Assembly (NCBI GenBank): GCA_036320915.1
Contig: JAXBDG010000003.1
Location: 1,054,001-1,118,000 of the forward strand
From: Linnemannia elongata
Lineage: Eukaryota > Mortierellomycota > Mortierellomycetes > Mortierellales > Mortierellaceae
Reading direction: 5' to 3'
DNA length: 64,000 nucleotides
Shown here: positions 10,946 through 23,726 of the stretch, piece by piece
How positions within the stretch are numbered: position 1 is the first letter of the stretch
How the letters are laid out: each line of letters begins with the position of its first letter
Notes under the pieces: generated by a model
What the model was told of the DNA's origin: nothing
What the model saw: only the letters and a program-made list of their open reading frames with translations
Database searches by the model: none
Position numbers and translations under genes: made by a program

Positions 10946-11907
10946 TTGGTGGCGGATACTGACCCTTAAGAGAGAAGGATGCCTTGATTATGATTGGACC
11001 ATTGGAGGTGCAGTTTTTCATGCAAGCAAGGGCCTTTTTTTTTTCTTTTTCGGTCTTTCTTGCTTGGACAGCGAGACGAAACGAGACACTCAAGACTCTC
11101 TCTGCCCGCAAGGGAAAGGAGGAGAAGGAAAAAGAGAGCTAGACAGGCCAAGGCATGCCATTGGATCCAGCAATGGACCAGGAGACCAAAAGGAAAAAAA
11201 AAAAAAAAAGGTGGAGCTGGGGGGCGAGGGAAGGCTGACAAATGATACAGGTATCCACAAACGGTAGGAGAGGGGGTGAATGAAAGGAGAGAAAGGAAAG
11301 GCAGGGAGAAAGAAAGAAGAAAGAGCGAACAAGAATAAGTGAATGAGAGAGATAGATAGATTGATTAGGGAGGGATGGTAGTTGCTGGTAATGAGGATTT
11401 CTATTTTGTCAATATTGTTTTGCCTGGATCCTGTGTTACAAACAGAGTGCTTTTTTTCCTTTCGTTTTTACAAGCCAAGTGCTCATTCTCTCTCTCTGGT
11501 TCTATCTCTATCTCTGTCTTACCCTCCCCCTTGGATTGAGTTCATTTTTCATTTTTTTTTTTTTTTTTTTTTTTTGTTTCTTTCCTGTGGTGCTCTCTCT
11601 CTCTCTCACTCTCTCTCTTTTGTCCATCCTTTCTTGTTTTCCCTTTCCTTACTCTTATTTGACTTGTCTCCTTCCTCCCCTTTGTCCCCCTTTCTTATCC
11701 ACTTCCGTATCCATGCTGTAGACACCTTCTATCCTCCTTCCTTTACTCACCCACTCACCCACTCCTTCCTTCTCTCACTCCTTCACCTCCCCCTCACCTT
11801 CACTTCATTCTCTCCCTCTACTCTTCCATTCACCCCCACTTTCACTCATACTTGTCCCCACCCAAAAAACACACGGACATCGCCAAACACCCTCCCTCCC
11901 CCCGACC
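10946..11907. other. Rim15 upstream region, polypyrimidine-rich
   Basis: The plus strand turns strongly C/T-rich from about 11480 up to the ATG at 11908, with a T-run at 11551-11574. Apparent ORFs are low-complexity Ser/Leu/Pro translations. This is probably the promoter and long 5' leader of the kinase gene. Confidence 0.5.
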
Positions 11908-14900
11908 ATGCTCTTCCCGGAGAAACTGAAGACGAAGCGATCGTCTCCCCTCAACCCAAACTCATCAAACTCCACCACCTCCTCCCCTCCCGACTTCCCC
12001 GCCCTCTCATCCACCTCGACCCCAGTCTCTCCCTCACCACTACAACAAGAACTCGAGCCCGCAGGTACGTATATACACATACTTGGTTACACCCATCGCT
12101 GTAACAGTAATCACCACTAGCACACAAAGGAAGGTTAATCAACAATACCATTCTATCATTCTTTTTCTTTCACAACTCTTGCCAACAACTAACTAGGCCC
12201 CCAGGATAGCCCTTCGTTGACGTTATCTCCCGCCACACCGTCAGTCGACACCCCAGAAGTACAACATGTCCAGCCTCAGCGCGTTATCAATACCAGCCAC
12301 AGCATCTCCAGCATCACCGGCACACCACGAAGGAGCAGCAGCAGCTTACACTCCAGCCATAGCGCTAGTAGTCTCTCCAATTCGAGCACCACCTTCTCCG
12401 ATATCCATACCACCAGCATCAGCGGCAACAACAGCAACAACGCTACCTTCACAAGCGTGAGGCTACCAGAACGAGGCAGGACAGGTGGCAGCGTAAACCA
12501 TCCAACGCGCGACAGGATCCTGATGCCCAACAGGTCCTCCATCACCATCGGCATCGCCAACAGCCAAGGAATCGGAAGCAGCAGTCGGAGCACAAGCAGC
12601 TCAAGTCTATCGCGATTACACTCTCTCCACCAGACAGACTCTAATCAAACCAGCGGCAGAAGCACCACCACCCCCAACACCAGCAGAGACTCGTCCCCAA
12701 AGCCCGGCCATTTTCCCTCACCGCCACATGCAGCAGCGACAGCCATCCCAGCGCGTCGCAAGAGTTCCTTCGACAACCTCGGCTCTGCCTCAGGAACGTC
12801 CTCTGCGGCATCCTCGTTCGAATCTGGCAGAATTCTAAGAAGACCCTCCGATCAGTTCAGCTCGTCTTATCAGTCCATGCGCCAGCACAATCAAGCGCAT
12901 CCCTCGTCGCACCTCCACAACAGCAGCATGGGCGCCTCGACCGGATCGCTGTCGTCCAGCGGTGGTCTTGACTCTGGCAATGGCGGCAGCAACAGCACAA
13001 AGTTCAAGAGTATTCCTATTCCACAACCGCTCCTCACTCGTCGTTCTAGCCGTTCGTCACTCTCATCCAATGACTCGGATGATGTTCCCCACTCGCACCA
13101 ACATCACTACAGGAGCACCAGCAGCACCTTGCCCATTCCAGAATCACCTCGCGCCACACATTTCCACCATCCCAGAGCAGGAAGCACCAGTCGGAGACCC
13201 TCTAATTTGGCCACGTCCATGTCCAATAGTCTGAGCGATTGGGATCAAGGCTCGTTCTCGACTAAGCCCTCCCCTGGAGGAGCAGGAAGCAGCGCAGGTG
13301 GATCCAATCTACCCAACAGCGGAGGCGGCAGTGGCGGCAAATATCTTATTCGCTCTAGGAGGACATCGTGGATTGACGCAGGTGGTCATTCTGACTATGG
13401 GTCAACACCGTCGTCTCCAAAGGTTATTGGGAGAGTCGCCCGATCTCGGCGAGCTTCTATCACGGACGAATTGTCTTTGGATGAGTGGTCGCCCACCAGG
13501 AGCCATGCGTCGCCCTCGCTCAACACTTATTCAACCTCAATCCCCACAGGGTCTTTTTCACAGTATATGGCTCAGGAGCGGAGGTCACGATCTGGATCAC
13601 CTAACACGGGACAGAGTATCGCTTCCCTCATGGAATTAGCATCGCTCAACAACCCCTTTGAAAATATGAGGAGTCCAGCCTCAAGTGACACAGTTCGGGA
13701 TCGGAATTCAGACAAGGATAGGGACACACCTTCGCCATCCATCTCGCGGAGCTCTTCCTTATCTGGACGATACCTAGTAAAGTCCAGGAAGGCATCCTAC
13801 ATCGACATGAATCTTGCGTCTGAGTACGATCAACCATCGGGACCACATCTCGGAGCGGCAGGGTATTCTATGTTGGGAGCTGGGGTCAGGACGCCTCTTC
13901 TCGCACGCTCGCCCAATATATCGCCTAAAGGATCGCCTAAAGCGTCGCCCAAAATCTCGCCAATGGTACGATCCTCAGCTTCAAGTCCTTTGGCCGGGCC
14001 TGCCCTCTCCGGAGTCATCATCCCTGGGCGGCCTTCGCCAGTATTTGCATCTCCGGGAATCAAACTGGGTCATGGTCGGCAAGCATCGATCACAGATGTG
14101 GACGCACATGAGAGGCGACTTCGAAGGCAAGCAGGTCATCGTTTTCATTACGAGTCAGGATTCCAGCCAGCAGCGAATGTCGACCCTTCCAAGGATAATG
14201 ACGGCGACGTTGATGACCTTTCTCTGGACACTCCCAAGTCTGTAGGATATGCGGGCAAGGGTTTGAAGGGCTCGGGTTCTGCGCTGGGACCCTTTGCTGC
14301 GACCCAGCTGGCGGCAAGTAAGAGCAGCGACAACAGCACGTCTGTACCCGAATTGCCTCATTCCAACTATCTCGACTCTGTGGACTTTGTCAATGCATGT
14401 AAGCACATTTCGGTCTAGCTCTTGCACAGACGCAAGTTAATTAGAGAAGTACAAAGCCTAGCGGGAGAAAAGCCGGATTTTGCTTCCAGTTTGATTAACA
14501 TGCCTATCAATTCATGGTTTCCCTTTAGTTAAAATCCAAGGGACTGGCAAGATACCCGAACCCAACCAAGCCAAGCCCATCAGGAGACGTTCTGTGGATT
14601 CTATCGATCCCTCGATGGTCCACGCAGAGATTATTGCGCAGACAAGGAGAGCAAAGCTAGAGAAATGGAGACCGGATTTGGATCAGCCGATTATCGAGGT
14701 CAACGTAGAAGCAGCGTCGCCGATACTGGAGGTGGATGAGTCGCCAACCGCCAAGGTGCCAGCAAAGGTTGTCTGGGTTGACTGGCTGGAAGAGTATCAG
14801 GCGCAGAAGAAGACACGCTTGTTACAGAAGAAGGACCAATCGCTCTCGCCTGCCCTATCCCTCTCTGTCTCACCACCATCCCGTGATCCGAGTTTCCATG

Positions 14901-17900
14901 AAGTGCCCAAGACACCTGCTGTCTCGACCCCGTTGCCTCCCCCCCAGACAACCCCGGATTCTCTCTCGCCTCCAGGACGTCGGCCGAAGAACCCGCAGGG
15001 TCTTCGTATTAACTCTAGATCGCCATCAGGAATGTCCATATCGAGTCAAAAGAGTCAACAGTCGCTCAAAGGAGGTCTGGGTCCCAAACTTGTTAGCTGG
15101 TGGAAGTCTGTCCGCAGAAAGTCCATGTCGCTTGTGCAACCGCGAAAAGCGTCTGTGGACTCGCCACCACCTGTTCCCAGCGATGAGGGTCAATTTCGAG
15201 ATAGGGACCAACAGTCAGTGATGGAGCCAGAGTATACTCCACAGCACGTAGAGCAGGAGAGTTCGTCATCTTCGCCAGCTCCCCGACAGCCATATCCGCA
15301 GCCACAGCATCCGTTCCAGCTACACCAACAGCTCCCACCGCAGCAACCCCAGTCACCTCCACCGCAGCCAGAGCCGAAGGCGTTCGTGTCGAAATCTCTC
15401 TTTGAGAAGCCAGATGCAAAACCCGGCCCCCTTGTGTTGACGACAGCCCTCAATACGATCGAGTCTATAAGCCCCACGTCCAAATCGAGCGGTACAAAGA
15501 CATCGCCTCGCGAGAAACCAGGACTTTCTATCCAGGTCAACGTCTCACCAACCCTTGTACGCAGAGGATCTGTCATGGCCAGGACATCATCCTTCTCTGC
15601 TGGAATCAACTCGGCCAATGCTCCCGAAGGAAGTCCCCAGCAAACCGGTCCTGAGCGATCTACCAAGACCATTAGGAGCATGTTGGAGCAGTACAAGTCA
15701 GATTGCGATGAAGAGATGCGCAAGATCATCGACGGTCTTAACGAGTACGTAGAGAAGGGGCTCAACTACGTGGAGGATATTGACAGTATGCCCGACTATT
15801 CGGCTCAGCAGTTGGATCGAGCCGAAGTTGAGGAGATCGAGGGCTGGATCGAGAACAGTCAGATGGAGATGGAAGAAGAAGCTGCCATCCAGCAGCTCGG
15901 AGAAGATACTGGCTTTGACAGTGTCAATGAGCGGGACTTGATTGAGGAGGACAGGACTCCGAGATCCGATTACCCTGGACCTCTTCAGGGTTTCAGTGAA
16001 GGCTACTTCCCTGAGATATTCGACAATGAGTCACCTCTGGAGGAGCCTAGGATACGACCATTGCGCGACTCGGGTGAATGGTCGCCTTCGCCATCCTGGA
16101 ACGGTGGAAGCATTCCTCTCCATCGCAAGATGACCAGGGATAGTCAACAACGCTCCCACTCTCGCGTGTCCTCCCTCAGTCGTCGCAACACTAGCTCAGC
16201 CTATTCTCCAGGAACTCCTGTCACGTCTTCGCCCAATGCCAATGTTACTCTTATCTCGGAGGACTCGTACCAGCCGACACCCTTCATTCTCACATTGCAG
16301 GAGCTCATCTCAGTGGCGCAGCTCATGCTCGATACGCCCTTGAAGACTATTCTCGACAACAAGGGCTCTTGTACCAACTTTGTGACGAAGCTGCAGGTGA
16401 TCGGGAAAGCCTGGGATTACAACAGTAACTGGCCTTGCCGTGCCTGGTATGTGAAGGCTCTGCTAGCTGTTGCTGGATTGGCGCGAGTCGTGCAATGGTG
16501 GGAGGCAGAGCGCAGTCACTGGGCACAGAGCGCCAACATCCCCATCAAAACCAAGGAATCGTCCCGCCCTTCCAGCTTGTATGTCGCAAAGCAAGACCTG
16601 CCAGGAACGTCACCTGGCCAGACAGCAGAGGATGGCGCTAAGGAGATCGTTACCCGCACACAGACTCCAACAGGAGGTGACCTTGTGAATCCCGAGAGTG
16701 TCACTTCCTTGCAACACCCACAGACGGCCGATGCTACTCTACAGGCTCCAGGAGCTGATGTGTCTATAGAGGAGATCGACCTGGAGGGCGCAGAGGTTGG
16801 GGAATTACCCGGACTTGTGACGATCGACACTTTGGCCGAGATTTTGGAGAAGGACTCGGACATACAGACAAGGCTGACTAAGGACGATATTCTGCAGCTG
16901 AAGAGGGAGGCCGAGAAGGATCAGAGCAAGAACGTTATTATGGAGCTTAGTCTTGACATGAATGATGTGACGATTCTCTATCTAAGCCCAAGTTGGTCTG
17001 AACTTTTGGGGTAAGTGAGCTTGTTGCTATGCTACGGTATCTCTGATGTTTTAGCAGGTGATGTAAGGTCTCAGCAAGAACCGCAATTGTATCTAACACT
17101 ACTACCTGTATGACATAGTTTCGATTGGCAGGAGCTGACGGACATGCCTATTTCGACATTCTTGACGGAAGAAGAATGCAATGTTTTCAGGGACGCCACT
17201 CAACGACTCTTGGAGGACGATCAATCGACATTGGAGCTAACGTTCCATCTCCTCTCGGAATTCAGTCCCCCATCATCCTTTGACGACACGAGTTCCTCCC
17301 AGTCAGAGCATTTCACTTACCTCCAGAGTGTGAATCAGCAAGGAGAGCCAAGTCAATTTTTGAAGATGATGGGTCGCGGGATGCTCATCTACGAGCGAAC
17401 AACAGGCGAGCCAGCCAGGACGATGTGGGCGCTTCAGCCCTATATCGGCGGAGACGATAACACGATCTCGTCATCCAGCTCGGTCATGTCCGCTCTGTCA
17501 GAAAACTCGGAAGATGAGGAACTCGACGCCGAACATGATCGCAACGAGGAGGAGGAGACAGGTCAAGACGACGACGAAAATCAGGATCAGGATGTCGGCT
17601 ACCAGAAGACGTTGGCGGACAATGCGTCTATCCACTCTCAGCTGATACCTCTTCAGGAAGTCCGGTGTAACATTTGTGAGCGCATGATCATTTCTCTGTA
17701 TTTCGAGAAGCACTCCAAGACCTGCTCCGAATGGCATAAGACTGAGATGGAGCTCCAAATTTGTAACGACCTTCTGCGCGAGCTCATTTCACACATCAGC
17801 ACCATCAAGGACTCGCCCGCTTTCCAGTCAGTGGAGCCAGAGGATGAAGGGTCAGCCAGGATGAATATGAATGCCGTCATCAACTTGCTGGCTATCACTC

Positions 17901-20900
17901 GGACAGCACTGGCGATTTCAACACCTGGACGAGATGCCGAGCCCGATGACAAGTCGCCCAAGGAGTCACCAGGCAGTCTCAGTCTTCAATCGCCTGCTTC
18001 GGAATCGCGTATCTCGGAGGTGTTCCGGTGGGAGGCTCCAATGACGAGCGACATCAGTATCATGGCAGTAAGCGATCGCGTCGATGCTGCCATTCACCAC
18101 AAGACGACCCTTGTCTCGCACATGAGACAGATCGCCGAGGAGGATGAGAGAGAGCGTAGTCGTGGATATGGTCTGGAGGATGAGTTTGTACTTCAAGGCG
18201 CGGTCGAAAGTGTCCCTGTACCCGAAGTGGTTGAGCATCAGCCCTCACCTATCGAGGCACCCCCGACACCAACCTCTGTGGATCTTTCCAGGACAGCGTC
18301 TGCCTCTTCCGACCTTGGCACGGGAGCATCAGACTCTGCTGAATCATCGACGACCGTCGTCAAGATGAGCAAGGTTGAAAGGCCACCGATATCAGCAGCA
18401 GCAGCTCGACCTAGCCAGGTTAGCCAATCCACCCAGAGCAGCCAGTCGTCGGCCAGCGTCAAGGAGATTCAAAGAAGCACTCGCCCAGATCTTGTCAGCC
18501 AGAGCAGCCATAACAGCCAGAGCAGTCAAACCAGCCAAGGCAGCGATAGCAGCAGGACCAGGCAGATATCGCCTACGACCCGGAAACACCGTCCATCCTT
18601 TGTCGACATCCACCCTTCGTCGGCATTCTTGCCTGAGACTCACTTGTCTCCTCGTATGTCTAATCGGTTCTTGGCGCCACATTCGGTAGACGGTTCACCT
18701 ACCGATGCTGTCTCGCCTTCAGCTCTTTTGAGATCGCCCCTGTCGCCATCCTTCCCGCAGCCCACTCCTTTGACGCGACCTACTCCGCCCAGCATCAAGG
18801 ATTTCGATTTTATCAAGCCCATCTCCAAGGGCGCTTTCGGATCGGTCTTTTTGGCCAAGAAGAGAGCAACTGGTGACTATTTTGCGATCAAAGTCCTCAA
18901 GAAGTCGGATATGGTAGCCAAGAACCAGGTGACGAATGTGAAAGCGGAGCGCATGATTCTCATGAACCAGACAGATTCACCCTTTGTCGTCAGCCTGTAT
19001 TTCTCGTTCCAGAGCAAGGAGTATCTCTATCTAGTGATGGAGTACCTGAACGGAGGCGACTGTATGGCCCTCATCAAAGCTATTGTTCGTCTTCCTGAGG
19101 ACTGGGCGAGAAATTATCTCGCCGAAGTTGTCCTTGGACTCGAGTATCTCCACAATGCAGGCGTCGTTCATCGGTAAGTCTTTTGGTGGTTCTTTACATT
19201 TGAAAATGTTGATGACCATATATGTTGAATACGTACTGACATTTCTCTTCCTTCTCTTAACGTTATCTTGAATACACACTATTGCACTTTCTCAGTGACT
19301 TGAAGCCTGATAATTTGTTGATCGACCAGAACGGACACCTCAAACTCACGGACTTTGGTCTCTCCCGAGTTGGATTTCTGGGTCGACAGGCGCAGACGGA
19401 CAGGAGGGCCAAGATTCCTATGCCTTCACCCTATCCAGAATCGAGACCAATGTCGCCTTTCCTGTTCTCGCAAGCCGCAGACGCCAACACAGAGTCTTCA
19501 TCGATCCCAATGATTCCCACTCCCAAGTTGGGTCCTACCCATCCTTCATACTTTGCATGGGGTGAACGAAGCCGTCGCTCGTCCAATGCAAGCGCTACAT
19601 CGATCGACGGTCGCTCTCCGGCCCTCGGAATGCCAAGCGTCGATATGCCCAGGTTACCTGCTGCAGCTATGTTGACATCGGCATCGTCTAATGCACCTTT
19701 CCCATTGTCTGAAAGCAGCGTCAAGTCTTCCGGGTCATTCCTCACCGGAACAGCATTGCATCCAGTCCATTCGATGTCGCCCAAGGTCTCACACAGCAAC
19801 TCTCCACTGATGCCCCCCTCATTTTTGCTTAACGATCTGAGGGAGGAGGTACCGGAGAAGTGCGTTGGAACCCCTGATTACCTTGCACCAGAGTGTGTTC
19901 TCGGTATGAGTCAAGATGCCATGGTTGACTGGGTAAGTGGTTATGTAATTTTATATGCTGCAGTGTAAGTTGTTGCCGCTTCATGTCATTAAGACTTGCT
20001 CATTTTTTTGTTCGTTTATAATAGTGGGCATTGGGCGTTATCTGCTACGAGTTCCTGTACGGATGTCCACCGTTCCACGGCGAGACACCTGAGCAAGTAT
20101 TTGAGAATATTCTCTCAAGAGACATTGACTGGATGGAATCCGAGCTGGAGCTCTCCCCTGAGGCGCGTGACTTCATGGAGAGGCTGCTGTGCACTGATCC
20201 CGAACAACGTCTTGGATTCAACGGAGCAGAGGAGGTCAAGAACCATCCATTCTTCAAAGATATCAACTGGGATACTCTGCTCTCAGAACGGCCTGCCTTT
20301 GTCCCTGCACCTGCGGATATCGAAGATACCGAATACTTCGATGTCCGCGGAGCCAAGATGGGTTCATTTAAGGAGGACATCCCCGAGCTGAAGGACATGC
20401 AGGCGATGGCGAATGCTCTTTCAAAACGCGACAGTCGCAATCAAGCAGGAACCCAACCTCCAACTCCTGGACATTCTGAGGAATCAGCCTCAACTGGAGC
20501 GACGACGCCTTTGACGGTCGATACGCATCCTCTGGACACGGCTGCGACACCTCGGGCTCACAGTCCGAGTCAAGTTTCCGGTGACGATCCAGCATTGAAA
20601 GCACTCGAGTCGGCGAAGGACGAGACAGGGGCCGATTTCGGAACATTCGCCTTTATCAACTTGCCGGCGCTGGAGAAGGCCAACAACGATGTGATTCGGA
20701 AACTTCGATCGGACAATGCATTCGGTTCCAACGGAAGCAACAGTCTGGCTTCTTCGATCTCCGAGTTTTCAGCAGAGACCCCTGGAACCCCCAGTTCAGG
20801 CAGTAACATTGGTAGCAGCAATATTACCAAAAACAAGCACCGATCGATGAATGCGTTGATCAACACGCCACCCTTGCGATTCGATGGCAAGAACTACTTT

Positions 20901-22066
20901 TCGTATTCACCCAAGGGCTCGCCTTCGTCCAGCGGATCGGCAGGTACAATCAACAGTCAGCTCCAAGGCACTATTCAGGAGGTCGGTGGCGAGTATCAAC
21001 CTCAGCGATCTGCGTCAGTCCCAGTGGCTTTTGGAGATGATTCCTCCAAGGATGGAGGCTCGCCTTCGGAGTCGTCTCCAGCAATCCGTCGCGCATCGAT
21101 GCCTTTGCGCCCCAGGACCCATAGCACTGGCCACACGGATATCCATCCGTTTGTAATTCCCAACGTCAGCTCACCTACGTCGCCCATTGGACCCAAGAAT
21201 TTGCCTCAAGTGAACCATACGCGCGATCGCCGAAGTGGTAGTACAAGTAGCGGATCAGGACTGCGATCCAGTCGTCACTCTCTCAAGGCGACGGCGACGC
21301 TTCGATCGACGGCGAAGGGGGCGATCAGAAAGACGAGTCGGACACGGGATTGTCTGGTGGTGGATGACAACCCGATTAGTGCCAAGATTCTGGAGACTAT
21401 CCTGACGCGATTGAACTGCCGATGCGTGGTGATGCGAAATGGAGCCGAGGCGATCCGTTGTGCCATGGGCAGTGTCAAGTTTGACGTGATCTTTATGGAC
21501 ATCCGCATGCCGATCAGTAAGTTCTACGTTTATATTTTTCGTCTTGATTCCTTTAGATTGGGAGGTTTCTTTTCTCTATGATCCCTTCCATCTTCGTTTC
21601 CTTTCGTTTATCTTCCTTGTTCTTTCCTCATTTTCCCTGTCTTTTCTCTCCATTTCATTATGATAAGTATACTAATTAACCACCTACCATTTTCGTCGTT
21701 CAACAACCAATAGTTGACGGAGAGACGGCGACGAGGATGATCAAGTCAACACAGAACACAAACTCGTTGACACCGATCATTGCAGTGACAGCATTCCCAG
21801 ATTTGGCGGCACAGATCTTTGACTATATGATGGTGAAGCCGGTGACGAGGGAGGAGATTGAGAAGCGGTTGCAGTTCTTTTGCCCGATTCAGCCTAATGT
21901 GAGCGAAGTACCAACACCGAGCAAGGAGACGTCTCCTAGTGGGACAGTCAGTGGAGCCGGTAGCGGTTATGGCAGTGGCGGTGGTAGCAGTATTAATGGC
22001 AGTAACGGAGGAACGTCGGGAGTAATAGCAGAGGTTGGCGTGAAGGGACGATCAGGCTCGACGTAA
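11908..22066 (+). CDS. rim15: Rim15-type AGC kinase with PAS, zinc knot and receiver domain
   Basis: Seven exons (11908-12064, 12197-14398, 14529-17010, 17119-19173, 19296-19932, 20025-21516, 21714-22066) keep phase and give 3125 residues, well above yeast Rim15 (about 1770). Order: Ser-rich disordered N-terminus with repeated RRxSx-type motifs; PAS-like segment at about 1600-1680 (LYLSPSWSELLGFDWQEL); C2HC zinc knot at about 1796 (CNICERM...H..TC); kinase from about 2175 with Gly loop SKGAFGSVF, AIKVLKK, HRDLKPDN split by intron 4, and DFGLSR. About 180 residues are inserted before GTPDYLAPE, as in Rim15/Cek1/Greatwall. Two-component receiver from about 2950: VVDDN, acceptor Asp in IFMDIRMP, terminal VKP. 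Rim15 drives quiescence and stress programmes under TORC1/PKA control by phosphorylating endosulfine. The start is the only Met in frame at the 5' end. Confidence 0.95.
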
Positions 22067-22839
22067 TATTGTACCAATAGTTGCATTGATAATAGAGGAC
22101 AAGAGTAAGGTTTTCTTTTTATGCATGCTTCTTGTGTCGCCAAAACGAATGTTGTGGTAAAGTGCTTTTGAAGATATTTGTATCCTTTGTTATTTGTTTG
22201 CTGCATACTCCCCTCCCCGTTATGATGCTCTGCAGTGTGGTCGTTGGCAATTAGTCCGTGTCACTGTCACTGTCGCCGTCACTGCAGCCATTTTTTTTTC
22301 TATTTTTTCCCGCTCATTGCTCCTCTCCCTTCGCCCCCTTTAGAGTTTGCTGCACCTTCCCCTTTCTAAATCTCACACCCCCCATCCCTGGCTGGCTGGT
22401 CTGGCAGACAAGAGGATTTAACCTTGCTAGGGTGGATGGACACTCACTCGACCAGCCAGTTCTCACTCGCCCGCACTAATGCTGTGTGACAGACAGACGG
22501 AGTGACAGGCCTGCTCCAACAGCTGTAAAGTATAAACAACAAACAACAACAGAGCAGAACAAACACAAACTCCCTCTCTCACTCTCTCTCTCATTCTCTC
22601 TCTTCCTTCTTCCCGCTTTTTGCTTTGTTATTTTACTTTTTCTTTTGTTCCTCTGCTTCTACTTCTTCTTCTTCTTCTTCTTCTTTTTTCTTTCTTTCTC
22701 CTCTCTTTTCTCTCTCTTTCTCTCTCTCTCTTTCTCTCTCTCTCTCTTTCTCCACTTCACCCTCGCACCCTTTTGCTTACCCTTTTTCACTCCCTCATAA
22801 GCCTTTGTTCATCCACATACCCACCTCCTCTTGAACCAA
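22067..22839. other. Intergenic between rim15 and alg12
   Basis: This interval carries the rim15 3' region, then C/T-rich DNA that becomes almost pure pyrimidine at 22566-22770 ahead of the ALG12 ATG. A TATAAAC element sits at 22531-22537. No gene is seen. Confidence 0.6.
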
Positions 22840-23685
22840 ATGGCAACAACCGAGATGGAGGAGCATGCTGCCCTCCGCAGCGAAACTCACACCACCTCCA
22901 CAACTACAACTACAACCACAACTACTACAGCTACCACTGCAACCTCCGACACCAACTGCTTCTCAAATGGATACACCCACATAAATGGACACGCGCATGC
23001 AAACGGAGTCATAAAGAAGAGAAAGAGCGCACTCTCGCTCCACAATCCGGACGAGCCCAAGACCGGCGGAACCAAGACCGTCCGTTTCGACAGCAACCTC
23101 CCTTCTTCCCACAGCTCGACTTCTTCCCTGGCATCCTATGACTCTGGAGTTTCCGTCTCTTCGTCAACTTCCTTTCATTCTTCTTCGCCTTCGTCGTCTT
23201 CAACCACTGTATCCTCGGCCGACGGAAAGACGATCACAACGATCACGACCACATCCTACACAAAGACATATGTCACGGACGAGACATCCTCCAAAAAGCA
23301 GCCTTCATTCCAATCGTGGACAGCTCTCGAATTCATTGTTCAGAGCTTAGTCCTCGTGTTGGTCCTTGCTCACATCGCTGTGGCCCCTTATACCAAGGTC
23401 GAAGAGAGCTTCAACTTGCAGGCAACTCATGATATCCTCAACTTTGGAATAACCTCCAAGGGTGTCCAGCAGGTAAGCTACATAAGCGATATCATCTCAT
23501 TATTCCTTTATACAATGGCGATATTGTTGCGGGTTTTGTCTGGTGTCGATCAGTTGTTTATAAGGAGGAGGGAGAGAGAGGTGCAAACCACGCTGGTACA
23601 TCATCGATGCGGATCGAACTCATTTTATTGTTATTGGAAACAGCGATGGTCTTGAGCACAAGCCTTGTTGTGTTTTTCAGTCTGG

Positions 23686-23726
<41 letters not shown>

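Noticed and set aside
11382..12104. 240-codon ORF upstream of and overlapping rim15 exon 1
   Set aside because: Composition is Ser/Leu/Pro/Thr from a polypyrimidine tract, and it lies in a different frame from the exon that splices in phase to the kinase gene.
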